Origin: Acidobacteriota bacterium
GTDB lineage: Bacteria; Acidobacteriota; Terriglobia; Terriglobales; Acidobacteriaceae
Assembly (NCBI GenBank): GCA_018268895.1
Contig: JAFDVP010000001.1
Coordinates: 372,001 to 436,000, forward strand
DNA: 64,000 nt
Direction of reading: 5' to 3'
The notes beneath the pieces were generated by a model. The model was not told where the DNA came from and ran no database searches. It saw only the letters and a list, made by a program, of their open reading frames with translations. The position numbers and the translations under genes were made by a program. Position 1 is the first letter of the stretch. Each line of letters starts with the position of its first letter. Shown piece after piece: positions 36,650 through 45,228 of the stretch.

Positions 36650-36663
36650 TTTCCCTTGAGGTG
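36650..36663. repeat. 14-mer shared with the intergenic element at 54387
   Basis: TTTCCCTTGAGGTG occurs here just after the pilC stop and again at 54387-54400 in another intergenic region. The following 40 bases contain the hairpin AGCCCAGGCC-GAA-GGCCTGGG, similar in content to the second site. Confidence 0.55.
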
Positions 36664-36762
36664 CAATCGCCCGTTTTATATCAGCCCAGGCCGAAGGCCT
36701 GGGTCACTGGCAAATCACGCACTGAGGGCTGAAGGTCCGCCCCAAGAACCCTTCAAATATAG

Positions 36763-36800
36763 AAATGCCCGCCAAGGTTCATCTTCGGCGGGCATTTTAT
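36763..36800. terminator. Bidirectional terminator between pilC and the cupin-like gene
   Basis: An 11-bp stem (AAATGCCCGCC, 36763-36773, with GGCGGGCATTT, 36787-36797) has A-rich and T-rich flanks on both sides, so it can end transcripts from both strands. Confidence 0.85.
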
Positions 36801-36818
36801 TCATTGGGGACAGCACAG

Positions 36819-37751
36819 TCAGCGAGCGCGCACCGGATTCCCCTTCAACTTATGGACAAACCGGTTGGCGGCTCGCGCCGGGGCATACGTCACCGCCATG
36901 AAGGTATTCTTCATTCCATCGCTCAGCGCCGATTCAAAAGGCGGGCGCGGATTGAAGTTGAGGGGCTTCAGAAACCGGCGCAGGTAATGATTCGCGCGGT
37001 AGATGTTGCCCCGCTCTGAGTCGTGCCATGTGAAGTTCACGCTCAACGAGACGGAGATATTGTTGTCGTTCTTCAACCAGTGCGGCCAGTTGATCGGAAT
37101 ATGGACACCGTTGCCCGGCTCAAGCTGGTACGACGTCGCCCTGTCCTGCAACTCCGGCTTGTACCGGGGAGCGTTGTTGTCCACCGTCCAGAAACGCTCA
37201 ATCTCCTCCTGCGGCAACACCTCGCTGTCCTTGCTGTCGAAGATATGAATCACCTTCGAGCCATGAATCTGGAGCAGGAAGTTGCACTCGCGGTCGATGT
37301 GGTAAGTTGTTACCCGATTCGGCGACGTAATAAAAATCAGCGCATCTTTTACCCGAATGACTTTCTTGAAGTCCACTCCGCTCAGATCCGAGAACTCCGA
37401 CATGCACTGGTCGTAGACCGCCGCATATTCAGGGTCGTGCTGTGCCTGGTGTATGGCGATCCATGCGCCATTGTTCTCAATCCTGTCCAGTGCCTCGTCC
37501 AGCGGGGGAGCCGGTGCAAACTCATCCCACCGGGCTCCGATTGCAACATCCTTGCCGGCGTCGTAGTAGAGATCCTGCTTATGGGTCCGCTGCGTCTCTT
37601 TGGCCAGCTCCATCAAGCGGGGCAGCTTGAACAAAGGGTGCTCCGAAAGTTTGTGATGGAACATGAATGCTTCGCGATTGAACTTTTGCGGAAACTCAGC
37701 GCTCGGAATAATTGTTTGTGCGGAAGAGGTTGCCTCTGTCAGAACCGGCAT
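36819..37751 (-). CDS. Cupin_8/JmjC-like iron-dependent oxygenase-type protein
   Basis: The 310-residue protein starts at ATG 37751 with GGAG about 9 bases upstream; the frame extends further but without a ribosome-binding site. Its core shows a double-stranded beta-helix of the cupin_8/JmjC class. The metal-binding HxD lies in TTYHIDRECNFLLQIHGSK and the second His in GNGVHIPINWPHWLKN, so iron ligands appear present. Members hydroxylate proteins or small molecules with 2-oxoglutarate and O2, but substrates of bacterial members are mostly unknown. It is the distal gene of a possible minus-strand unit with HdeD (237 bp apart). A 22-bp perfect dyad sits in the gap. Confidence 0.75.
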   Translation of the reverse strand: MPVLTEATSSAQTIIPSAEFPQKFNREAFMFHHKLSEHPLFKLPRLMELAKETQRTHKQDLYYDAGKDVAIGARWDEFAPAPPLDEALDRIENNGAWIAIHQAQHDPEYAAVYDQCMSEFSDLSGVDFKKVIRVKDALIFITSPNRVTTYHIDRECNFLLQIHGSKVIHIFDSKDSEVLPQEEIERFWTVDNNAPRYKPELQDRATSYQLEPGNGVHIPINWPHWLKNDNNISVSLSVNFTWHDSERGNIYRANHYLRRFLKPLNFNPRPPFESALSDGMKNTFMAVTYAPARAANRFVHKLKGNPVRAR

Positions 37752-37859
37752 AACCGTACACTCCTTCGAAATCGTCGTTCTAGGGCCCAGGGGAGGTGAC
37801 CTTAATGTCTCACAGTCGTTCATCGCTTGTTAAGCAAGTACCCTGCATCTAAAGTCGTG

Positions 37860-37881
37860 TGGCGATACTGCGATATCGCCA
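37860..37881. promoter_or_regulatory. 22-bp dyad upstream of the cupin-like gene
   Basis: TGGCGATA (37860-37867) pairs with TATCGCCA (37874-37881) around CTGCGA. There is no T-run on either side, so it fits an operator better than a terminator. Confidence 0.45.
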
Positions 37882-37988
37882 TTGAGTGGTCTGAAACGTG
37901 CTCAACAAACTCCCGAATCGAAGAGTGCATTTTGTCTTGCGAGCTGGAATCTCTCTCCAGATAGATCAGGATCGATGTGGCAATTTGT

Positions 37989-38549
37989 CTAAGCAGTCGC
38001 CTTTAAAATCCTCTTTGCGCTCATTGCCAGCATCAACCGAGAAAATCCGCTCAAGAGCATACTGATTCCCACCAGCGTTCCAATGGCCCATACCGAACTG
38101 AAGGGCCACGACCTCCAGATCATGAACGCGAGGATAAACGTGATCAAACCATCCACCAGCAACCACCCGGCTCCGTTGCGGGGCCTTACCTGGAAGAACT
38201 GAACCACCTCGAAGACTGCCTCGAAAAACAGGTAGAAGGCAAGCAGAAGCGTCAGCGAAGCCAGCCCCGCAAGCGGGTGGGCGATCAGATAGAATCCGGC
38301 CGCCAGGTAGACGAGGCCGGCAAGCAGCTCCCACAGCAGGCTCCCTTTCGTATGCGTTTTGAACGCGAAGACGATGTGGGTGATGCCGCTGACAATCATC
38401 GCCCAGCCGACAAAGATGGCGACCCCGATACCTCCAACAAAAGGGATCATCAATGTAAAAAATCCCGCCAGAATCAGCAGGATGCTGAGGAAGATCGACC
38501 AGTTGACAGTTTTACGCGCGAAATCGTGCATCGTTGCGGCGCTGCTCAT
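37989..38549 (-). CDS. HdeD-family membrane protein
   Basis: The 186-residue protein has six hydrophobic helices (about residues 19-40, 43-65, 73-94, 98-118, 127-145 and 149-172) and the HdeD-type pattern GWAMIVSGITHIVFAF and GLVYLAAGFYLIAHPLAGLASLTLLLA. In E. coli HdeD contributes to acid tolerance; in this family generally the role is not defined. The start at 38549 was chosen because GGAGGA lies 6 bases upstream, better placed than for the ATG at 38564. It stands alone upstream of the cupin-like gene. Confidence 0.88.
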   Translation of the reverse strand: MSSAATMHDFARKTVNWSIFLSILLILAGFFTLMIPFVGGIGVAIFVGWAMIVSGITHIVFAFKTHTKGSLLWELLAGLVYLAAGFYLIAHPLAGLASLTLLLAFYLFFEAVFEVVQFFQVRPRNGAGWLLVDGLITFILAFMIWRSWPFSSVWAIGTLVGISMLLSGFSRLMLAMSAKRILKATA

Positions 38550-38851
38550 CAGAGAGTCCTCCAAAAGATGTAGATTTTCGGGGCCTTATAAATCGGAAAA
38601 TCAGCTGCGACAGATAGTACGATAAAACAAAGCTGCTATGTATAGCCCTCTGAATGTGCCTGTAAAATGATTGGCGTTGCCATGTAATTTGTTGCAGTTA
38701 CGGGCCCATGCGCTTCCTTCCCTGGTATCGGCAAATGGGGCTGAGCAGGTTAAGGTCCATAGAGGGTCATTCCTTTAGCACCCGATCGTCTGCAAGATGT
38801 GTTCGGAAGCAGGAATGAGTAACGGTTAGGCAGCACGGGAGTCTTACGGAT
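38550..38851. other. Intergenic region before the pilB operon
   Basis: About 300 bp between divergent genes. It should hold the pilus operon promoter. I see AT-rich patches (for example around 38615-38640 and 38660-38690) but no hexamer pair I can defend, no repeats and no coding region. Confidence 0.35.
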
Positions 38852-40486
38852 ATGGCGAATATTCCGCTGGCAATTCCGGTAGGGGAGCTGGGTGTCGACG
38901 AGTTCGAGCGCGCCCAAACCCTTGCGCGCCGGTATCATGCCGAGTTTGTCGATCTGAAGAACTTCAAGATTCAGCACGACCTCTTCAAGCGCGTTCCCGT
39001 CGACATGATGTTCCGCTACAGCTTCGTCCCGCTGGAGCAGGTAGGGCAACGACTGGCGATCGCCGTCTCCGACCCCTCGCGGCTGATGGTGCTCGACGAG
39101 ATCTCCGGCCTGCTCGGTACCCGTCTCGAAACCCGCGTCGCCACCCTCTCGCAGATTAACGAGTTGCTCAAAAAGACCGAGCAATCCCAGCGTGTGCTCG
39201 ACGAGGCCAGCGAAGGCCTCGCTTTCGACGTCCTCTCCAGCGAGGACAACGCCGACGAGAACATCTCCATCGAGCGCCTCACCAGCGAAGACGACATCTC
39301 GCCGATCATCCGCCTGGTCGACACCACGATCTTTACCGCTCTTGAACGCCGCGCCTCCGACATCCACCTCGAGACCTTCGACGACTCGCTCCTCGTCAAA
39401 TACCGCATCGACGGTGTGCTGCAGCAGGCGATGGCGCCCATCGCGCGAGAGCATCACCAGACGATCCTCTCCCGCATCAAGGTCATGAGCGAACTCGACA
39501 TCGCCGAACGCCGCGTCCCGCAAGACGGCCGTTTCCGTGTTCGCTACAAAGGCCGCCTGATCGACTTCCGCGTCTCGATCATGCCCACCGTGCATGGTGA
39601 AAACGCCGTGCTCCGCGTGCTCGACAAGGAGTCGATGTCGGAGAAGTTCACCAAGCTCTCGCTCGACGTCGTCGGCTTCGCCGAACGCGACCTCGAACGC
39701 TTCCGCCGCTACATCAAGGAGCCCTACGGCATGGTGCTCGTCACCGGCCCCACCGGCTCCGGCAAGACGACCACACTCTACGCCGCGCTCAATGAGATCA
39801 AGTCGGAAGAGGACAAGATCATCACCATTGAGGACCCGGTCGAGTACCAGATTCGCGGCATCACGCAGATTCCTGTCAACGAGAAGAAGGGCCTCACCTT
39901 CGCCCGCGGACTGCGCTCCATCCTCCGCCACGATCCCGACAAGATCCTCGTCGGTGAGATCCGCGACGCGGAGACCGCGCAGATCGCCATCAACTCCGCG
40001 CTCACCGGCCACCTCGTCTTCACCACGGTCCATGCCAATAACGTGGTCGACGTCCTGGGCCGCTTCCTCAACATGGGCGTCGAGCCGTACAACTTCGTCT
40101 CCGCGTTGAACTGCATTCTGGCGCAGCGGCTGGTTCGTCAGGTCTGCGACTTCTGCGTGCGCGATGTGCGTTACGACGAAGCCACCCTGATCGCCAGCGG
40201 ACTCGACGTCAATGAGTGGCGTGACTTCCGCTTCCGCGAGGGCGCGGGCTGCATCGAATGCGGCGGCACAGGCTACCGTGGCCGCTCCGCCATCCACGAG
40301 TTGCTTGAGCTGGACGACGAAATCCGCGAGATGCTCCTGGCGAAAAAGCCGGGAAGCGAGATTCGCAAGAAGGCGCGCGACAAAGGAATGGCCTTCCTGC
40401 GCGACTCCGCGCTTGAGCGCGTCAGGGCAGGCATCACCACGCTCAAAGAGATCAACAAAGTCACGTTTATTGAAGCGGGACGCTAA
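38852..40486 (+). CDS. pilB: Pilus assembly/type II secretion ATPase PilB/GspE
   Basis: The 544-residue hexameric ATPase powers pilin polymerisation. The N-terminal GspE/PilB domain (about 10-110) precedes the ATPase core. Walker A is GPTGSGKTT at 299-307, the Asp box includes SDIHLETFDDS, Walker B reads ILVGEIRDAETA and the His box TGHLVFTTVHANN. A zinc-binding tetracysteine module CDFC...CIECGGTGY lies near 430-475. GGGAG lies 9-10 bases before the ATG. It heads an operon running to the pseudopilin gene, with pilM starting 48 bp later. Confidence 0.95.
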   Translation: MANIPLAIPVGELGVDEFERAQTLARRYHAEFVDLKNFKIQHDLFKRVPVDMMFRYSFVPLEQVGQRLAIAVSDPSRLMVLDEISGLLGTRLETRVATLSQINELLKKTEQSQRVLDEASEGLAFDVLSSEDNADENISIERLTSEDDISPIIRLVDTTIFTALERRASDIHLETFDDSLLVKYRIDGVLQQAMAPIAREHHQTILSRIKVMSELDIAERRVPQDGRFRVRYKGRLIDFRVSIMPTVHGENAVLRVLDKESMSEKFTKLSLDVVGFAERDLERFRRYIKEPYGMVLVTGPTGSGKTTTLYAALNEIKSEEDKIITIEDPVEYQIRGITQIPVNEKKGLTFARGLRSILRHDPDKILVGEIRDAETAQIAINSALTGHLVFTTVHANNVVDVLGRFLNMGVEPYNFVSALNCILAQRLVRQVCDFCVRDVRYDEATLIASGLDVNEWRDFRFREGAGCIECGGTGYRGRSAIHELLELDDEIREMLLAKKPGSEIRKKARDKGMAFLRDSALERVRAGITTLKEINKVTFIEAGR

Positions 40487-40534
40487 CCGCAGATCGCGGT
40501 TTCTATGGCGGAGAACAGGATAAGCTGAGACGGA

Positions 40535-41560
40535 ATGGAGATTCTTCCGAAAAATCTTGGAACCAGGCCCCGGCTGGCCGTGGAGATCAAACCTGAAGGT
40601 GTGATCGCCGCCCGCGCCGAGGATGCTGCCGCCGTATTGACGGCTGTCGAGGAACGCCCCCTGCCGCCTGGCACCTTTACCGTTGGCCTGAAGCACGGCA
40701 GCATCGCCGACCGCGCGCGCATGACCTCCGCGCTCCGCGAGGCGCTTGACGCGGTTGCCAACCGTGGCGGCGAGCGCATGCGTTACGTCACGCTCGTCGT
40801 TCCCGACGCGACCACCCGCGTCCTCCTGCTCGACTTTGACGAACTGCCGGACAAGCCTGCCGAGGCGCTTCCCATCGTCCGCTTCCGCCTGAAGAAGCTC
40901 GTCCCGTTCGACGTCGACCACGCCATGGTCAGCTATCAAACAATGTCCGCTGAGCAGGGAGTCGTCCGCGTCCTCGCCATCGCCATGCCCGGCGATGTGC
41001 TCGCAGAGTACGAGGGCATCGTCACTGCCGCGGGCTACATCCCCGGGGCCGTGCTTCCCTCAACCCTTGCAGCGCTCGCTGCACTCGATGAACAGACGTC
41101 GCCGGTGCTTGTCGTGAACGCCGGCCAGGGCAGTGTCACCACCGCCATCGTGCGCGGCGAGACCCTCTTGCTGCACCGCGCTCTGGAGTTGGCTGCCGAT
41201 CCCGATCATCCTGATGCACATGCTGCGGAATATCCCGCAGGTTACGAGCGCATCGAAGCCGAAGCCCGCATGGAGGCAAGGGTCGTCGAAGACGCAGCGG
41301 CATACATGACGCAGCGTGAGATCGCGCAGTCCGTCAGCGTGGCGGCCGCGTACTTTGAAGACACCCTCGCTTCCACTCCGCAGGAGATCGTCGTCGCCGG
41401 TACCATCGGGGCCGATGGCCTCAGGTCACTGCTCGAAGAGAACGGCATCTCCGGCCTGAAGGCGCGCGAGATGGTCGGCGTCGATGCGCTGTCTTCCGGG
41501 GCATCCGGCCGTGTGCCGCGCGGATGGATAGCTGGCGTCAGAGGAGCATTGAGAAACTGA
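40535..41560 (+). CDS. pilM: PilM-like actin-fold pilus assembly protein
   Basis: The 341-residue protein is consistent with PilM by operon position and by an actin-like fold: an early beta-strand segment LAVEIKPEGVIAARAE (about 15-30), PIVRFRLKKLVPFDVDHAMVSYQ (about 109-131), VLVVNAGQGSVTTAIVRGETLLLHRAL (about 188-214) and EIVVAGTIGADGLRSLLEENG (about 283-303). PilM sits in the cytoplasm and binds the N-terminus of PilN. Sequence identity to canonical PilM is low by eye, so the name leans on context. Stop and next start overlap (TGATG). Confidence 0.82.
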   Translation: MEILPKNLGTRPRLAVEIKPEGVIAARAEDAAAVLTAVEERPLPPGTFTVGLKHGSIADRARMTSALREALDAVANRGGERMRYVTLVVPDATTRVLLLDFDELPDKPAEALPIVRFRLKKLVPFDVDHAMVSYQTMSAEQGVVRVLAIAMPGDVLAEYEGIVTAAGYIPGAVLPSTLAALAALDEQTSPVLVVNAGQGSVTTAIVRGETLLLHRALELAADPDHPDAHAAEYPAGYERIEAEARMEARVVEDAAAYMTQREIAQSVSVAAAYFEDTLASTPQEIVVAGTIGADGLRSLLEENGISGLKAREMVGVDALSSGASGRVPRGWIAGVRGALRN

Positions 41561-42309
41561 TGCGTATCTCCGTCAATCTGGCGACGCGCCCCTTCGTTGA
41601 GCTTCGACCGTTGTTCGCAAAGCTGCGGCTGGTGGCCGTTGGCCTGGCCCTGCTTGCAGTCGTCCTCGGTCTGACGCTCCGCTCGCTCAATGCCAGGGCG
41701 CGCACCGCCGAAGCCCAGATGAATGCGCTCAAGGCCCGGACGCTCGGCTATCAGCAGGAGCGTCAGCGCAACGAGGCCCGTATGCGCCAGCCGCAGAACA
41801 TGGCCGTCCTCGAGCGCAGCCAGTTCCTCAACGCGCTCTTTGCCGCCAAGAGCTTCAGTTGGACCGCCGTCATGATGGACCTCGAGCGCGTCCTTCCATC
41901 CGGCGTCCAGGTCACCAGTATTGAGCCGGCGACCTCCAAGACCGGCGAGGTCAGCATTCGCCTGCGCGTCAGCGGCGACCGTGATCGCACCGTGGAACTG
42001 GTGCGCAACCTCGAGCACTCGCAGCGCTTCATCAATCCCCGGATTGCAACAGAACAGACACAGGCTCAGGAGACAAGCGGCCGCGTCGGCTTCCAGCCGG
42101 CTGCGCCCGGGGCGGTCGAGTTCGACATCCTCAGCGGATACAACCCCCTGGCCACGGAGACAGCCAGGGCATCGAAGGACGCCGCGAAGGAAGACACTGC
42201 TGCGAGTGACGCAGCGACCTCGGCCACTCCCCTCACGGCGCCTCGTCGCGCTCGCGGAGCAAAGGCTGCTCCCCCGAAACAACGGCACCTGATTGGCGGT
42301 GCGCGATGA
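41560..42309 (+). CDS. pilN: PilN-like pilus assembly protein
   Basis: The 249-residue protein starts MRISVNLATRPFVELRPL, the hallmark PilN N-terminus that binds PilM, then one membrane helix (about 25-48) and a periplasmic coiled/ferredoxin-like domain. A Lys/Ala/Thr-rich, proline-containing cytoplasmic-looking tail (about 205-249) is unusual. The ATG at 41560 overlaps the pilM stop; an upstream in-frame ATG at 41524 would lie within pilM and remove the hallmark N-terminus. Overlaps pilO by 4 bp. Role: inner-membrane alignment complex. Confidence 0.85.
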   Translation: MRISVNLATRPFVELRPLFAKLRLVAVGLALLAVVLGLTLRSLNARARTAEAQMNALKARTLGYQQERQRNEARMRQPQNMAVLERSQFLNALFAAKSFSWTAVMMDLERVLPSGVQVTSIEPATSKTGEVSIRLRVSGDRDRTVELVRNLEHSQRFINPRIATEQTQAQETSGRVGFQPAAPGAVEFDILSGYNPLATETARASKDAAKEDTAASDAATSATPLTAPRRARGAKAAPPKQRHLIGGAR

Positions 42310-43001
42310 CGACCATGTCACGGACCGCAGCTGTGACACAGAGCATTCAGGGGGTCTCCGACCGTACCCGCCGCCTCATCACCCGGCGCAACATCTATTA
42401 CTCCGCAGTGGCCGTGCTTGCCGCGCTTAATCTTTACCTTCTAGCCCAGATGGCGGTTGCCTGGCGCGCGGCGAACAGCGAGAACGCCGACGCGCTCGCC
42501 CAGCAGACCGTCGCCATGAAGACCGCTGAGATCTCCAAAAAGCCGCTCGAAGGCCTCGATGCCAAGCTGGAAGCTGCCACTGCCGACGCCGACAAGTTCT
42601 ACGAGGCGCGTCTGCCCGTCGCCTACTCCGACGCTTATACCGAGCTTGGCGCACTCTCGAAGAAGCAGGGAGTCAAGCTCACCCGTGTGCAGTATGCGTA
42701 TGCTCCCGTACTTGAAGGAGGCAAGACCCTCACCGAAGTCCGCATGGACGCCAGCCTGAACGGCGACTACCGCCCACTTGTGCTCTTCATGAACTCCGTT
42801 GAGCGCGACAAGATGTTCTTCCTCATCAGCGCCGTCACCTTGACCGGCCAGCAGAGCGGCACCGTGGGCCTGCGCCTGCGCCTCACCACCTACCTCCGTC
42901 CGCCTTCGTCCACGGATGCAAAGACCACCACGAGCGCTGCTCCCGCAAAAGACACCAACGCGGTTCCCGTAAAAGAGAACAACAGGAGCGCCGCGCGATG
43001 A
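42306..43001 (+). CDS. pilO: PilO-like pilus assembly protein
   Basis: The 231-residue protein has one helix (about 29-50: YYSAVAVLAALNLYLLAQMAVAW), a coiled region and a ferredoxin-like periplasmic domain (about 95-205) with GDYRPLVLFMNSVERDKMFF, typical of PilO. It pairs with PilN. ATGA overlaps on both sides show tight translational coupling. The tail after about 200 is Thr/Ala/Lys-rich. Confidence 0.8.
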   Translation: MTTMSRTAAVTQSIQGVSDRTRRLITRRNIYYSAVAVLAALNLYLLAQMAVAWRAANSENADALAQQTVAMKTAEISKKPLEGLDAKLEAATADADKFYEARLPVAYSDAYTELGALSKKQGVKLTRVQYAYAPVLEGGKTLTEVRMDASLNGDYRPLVLFMNSVERDKMFFLISAVTLTGQQSGTVGLRLRLTTYLRPPSSTDAKTTTSAAPAKDTNAVPVKENNRSAAR

Positions 43002-43594
43002 AGATGACTCCTGACAACCAGAAGAAGGCCATCGCCATGGGCCTCTTTGCGCTGCTGGCCGGGGGCATTCTTTACTACCAGCTAAGCGACAGCAGCCCCG
43101 CTCCGCGTCCCGTCGCTCCCCCAGCTCAGACAACACCGCCCAGCGCGTCTGCTGAGCGCTCAGGCACCTCCGCGAAGAGCCTCGGCACAACCTCCGCCCA
43201 GCTCGATCCCACCTTGAAGATGGGGCCAATGCTTGTTGCGGAAAAGCTCGTCTACACCGGCAGCGGCAGAAACATCTTCTCCGCCAACTCTGTGCCCGTC
43301 GATATCCCCAGGCCCATTGCACCGGCAAGGCCGAAGACACCTGCTCTGCCAGTCATCATGGCCCCGCTGGGGCCACCTCCCCCTCCCCCTATCGACCTGA
43401 AGTTCTTCGGCACGGCTACCTCTGCAAACGGCAAGCGGCAGGCCTTCCTGCTGCACGGACAGGATGTCTTCCTCGCCACAGACGGCGAGATCGTCCAGCG
43501 GAAGTACCGCATTATCAGCGTCTCGGCCAACTCTGTCGTAGTGGAAGACATGGCCAACGATAACCGTCAGACCCTTCCGCTCGTCGGACGTTAA
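42998..43594 (+). CDS. PilP-like protein
   Basis: The 198-residue protein has a short cytoplasmic start, one helix (about 12-28), a long Pro/Ala/Ser-rich linker (about 32-130) and a small C-terminal beta domain (about 134-195: IDLKFFGTATSANGKRQAFLLHGQDVFLATDGEIV). This beta domain and operon slot match PilP/GspC-type connectors between the inner-membrane complex and the secretin. PilP proper is a lipoprotein; here an anchor helix replaces the lipobox, so this is a PilP/GspC-like rather than a canonical PilP protein. Confidence 0.65.
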   Translation: MKMTPDNQKKAIAMGLFALLAGGILYYQLSDSSPAPRPVAPPAQTTPPSASAERSGTSAKSLGTTSAQLDPTLKMGPMLVAEKLVYTGSGRNIFSANSVPVDIPRPIAPARPKTPALPVIMAPLGPPPPPPIDLKFFGTATSANGKRQAFLLHGQDVFLATDGEIVQRKYRIISVSANSVVVEDMANDNRQTLPLVGR

Positions 43595-43606
43595 GAGATC
43601 CCCGCG

Positions 43607-44539
43607 ATGTTGAAGAAGGACAGAACAAACAGCGGCAAAGGCGAAGAGGGCTTCATGCTCCTCGGTGCTGTCGTTCTCGTCTTCCTCGTCCTGCTGGCCC
43701 TCAGCATCGCCGCGCCCAGGGTCGCACGCGACCTCCGCCGCGATAAAGAGGTCGAAGCGATTCATCGCGGAAACGAATACGTTCAAGCTATCCGGCGCTA
43801 TTACCTCAAGAACGGCCACTACCCCGGCAACATGGAGCAGCTCGAAAAATCGAACAACATCCGCTTTCTGCGTCAGAAGTACGTTGACCCGCTCACGGGG
43901 AAAGCCGACTGGCGGCTGATTCACCAGAACGAGGCGAAGACCACCGTCAAAGGCTTCTTCGGCCAGCCGCTCGCTGGGCTCCCGGGAAGCTCAGGCGGGC
44001 TGGGCTCGGCAGCATCCATGGTCTCCTCTGGGCAGGGAGGAGCCGCCACGGTCAGCTCTCCGGCTGGCAGCACGGGGCTCGGCAGCTCAGGCCCGGGCAG
44101 CTCTGGCCCAGGCAGCAGTTCAAACTCAGGTGGATTCAGCCTAAGCTCCGGCATGAGCAGCTCGCCTTCAACGGTTTCGGGTACCGGCAGCTCGTCGGCA
44201 ACAGGATCCAGTTCATCCAGCGGGGTTAGCAGCCAGTCCGCTACCAGCTTTACCGGGGGGGGAGCACCGATCGTGGGTGTGGGTACCTCACGAACCGGCG
44301 ATTCCATCACCATTCTGAATGAGCAGACTACCTACCAGACCTGGGAGTTTCTCTACGACCCGCGGATCGAGCAGATGAAGGCGAAGGCCGCCCTGCTCGG
44401 AGGCGCGCAGAACTCTGGCTTCGGCTCCAGCTCAGGAAGCGGCTTTGGCTCCGGGACCTCAACTCCCGGGGCGACGAGTCCGCTGGGCGGAGCTCCAACT
44501 ACTCCCTCGCCGACCACGCCCAGCACGACCCCTCGCTAG
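43607..44539 (+). CDS. Pseudopilin-like protein with long Ser/Gly insert
   Basis: The 310-residue protein has a type IV prepilin-type signal: a charged leader then GEEG-FMLLGAVVLVFLVLLALS, with cleavage expected after G15. The usual Glu at +5 is replaced by Gly (F1-M2-L3-L4-G5), a feature of some minor pseudopilins. The globular part (about 40-120) resembles GspG (HRGNEYVQAIRRYYLKNGHYPGN). Residues about 124-232 are Ser/Gly-rich low complexity, then a short beta segment and a Pro/Thr tail. It follows the PilP-like gene by 12 bp and ends the operon. No secretin or peptidase gene follows. Confidence 0.78.
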   Translation: MLKKDRTNSGKGEEGFMLLGAVVLVFLVLLALSIAAPRVARDLRRDKEVEAIHRGNEYVQAIRRYYLKNGHYPGNMEQLEKSNNIRFLRQKYVDPLTGKADWRLIHQNEAKTTVKGFFGQPLAGLPGSSGGLGSAASMVSSGQGGAATVSSPAGSTGLGSSGPGSSGPGSSSNSGGFSLSSGMSSSPSTVSGTGSSSATGSSSSSGVSSQSATSFTGGGAPIVGVGTSRTGDSITILNEQTTYQTWEFLYDPRIEQMKAKAALLGGAQNSGFGSSSGSGFGSGTSTPGATSPLGGAPTTPSPTTPSTTPR

Positions 44540-44546
44540 CGCTGCC

Positions 44547-44906
44547 CTACTTCGGCTGCCACAAAGCGATATTTGCGCCGGTAGGGTCAACCAGCATCGA
44601 AAACCATCCGTGTCCTGGAACCTCCTGCTCGCGCATCATCACCGTTGCGCCCAGCGAGATCGCCTTGTCGGTCGCAGACTTTAGATTTTCGACGCCGATG
44701 TAAGGCAGCCATGCTTTCTGCGTAGGAGCGCCGGCCATGACAAAGATACCGCCTCCGGGACCGCTGGACGGCTTGAAGGTGGAGTAGGTGCCGGACGGCC
44801 CCATATCCACGTCGTCGAACTTCCATCCGCAGAGTGCGCCGTAAAAGCTCTTGGCCTTGGCAAGGTCCGTTGTGTTGAGTTCCAGATGTACGAAGGGTTG
44901 TGACAT
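44547..44906 (-). CDS. VOC-superfamily protein
   Basis: The 119-residue protein is one vicinal-oxygen-chelate domain made of two beta-alpha-beta-beta-beta modules: MSQPFVHLELNTTDLAKAKSFYGALCGW and the second half ending WFSMLVDPTGANIALWQPK. Metal-ligand candidates are H7 in VHLEL and a Glu or His later; only part of the site is clear. Such proteins include glyoxalases, antibiotic-binding proteins and isomerases. It is convergent with the pseudopilin gene with a 7-bp gap. Confidence 0.85.
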   Translation of the reverse strand: MSQPFVHLELNTTDLAKAKSFYGALCGWKFDDVDMGPSGTYSTFKPSSGPGGGIFVMAGAPTQKAWLPYIGVENLKSATDKAISLGATVMMREQEVPGHGWFSMLVDPTGANIALWQPK

Positions 44907-45228
44907 TTCGATTTCTCCTTGGAGATGTATTCCTGGCCGGGAGATGATGCTACGCGCCGCATGTGTTCGCTGAGTAGGGAACGCACCCTTCCGCGAAAGA
45001 TTTGTGACGAGCGGAGAGAACGACGCGCGCGCATCTTCTCCATTCGAGGAGCGTAATGGCTCCCTGCTGTCAGCCTTCCGTCAGCAGTCTTAGGGCTGTC
45101 TTCTGATTGCTGTGCATGGTAAGACGTCATCGTGATGATAAGACGTCGTCATTCTGCTGAAGGCGAAGAATCCCTGTATTTGCTCACTGCCAACACTTTG
45201 ACTGCAAGAGACCAATAAGAAAACTGCG
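44907..45228. other. Intergenic region with GACGTC repeats
   Basis: The 322-bp region lies between two minus-strand genes. It contains the direct repeat TAAGACGTCATC (45120-45131) and TAAGACGTCGTC (45139-45150), 19 bp apart, each with the palindrome GACGTC. No gene is supported. Confidence 0.5.

Noticed and set aside
38750..40939. Long minus-strand open frame opposite pilB (about 730 codons)
   Set aside because: It mirrors the pilB codons, has repetitive Asp/Val/Arg-rich sequence and no ribosome-binding site; the pilB protein on the other strand has all family motifs.
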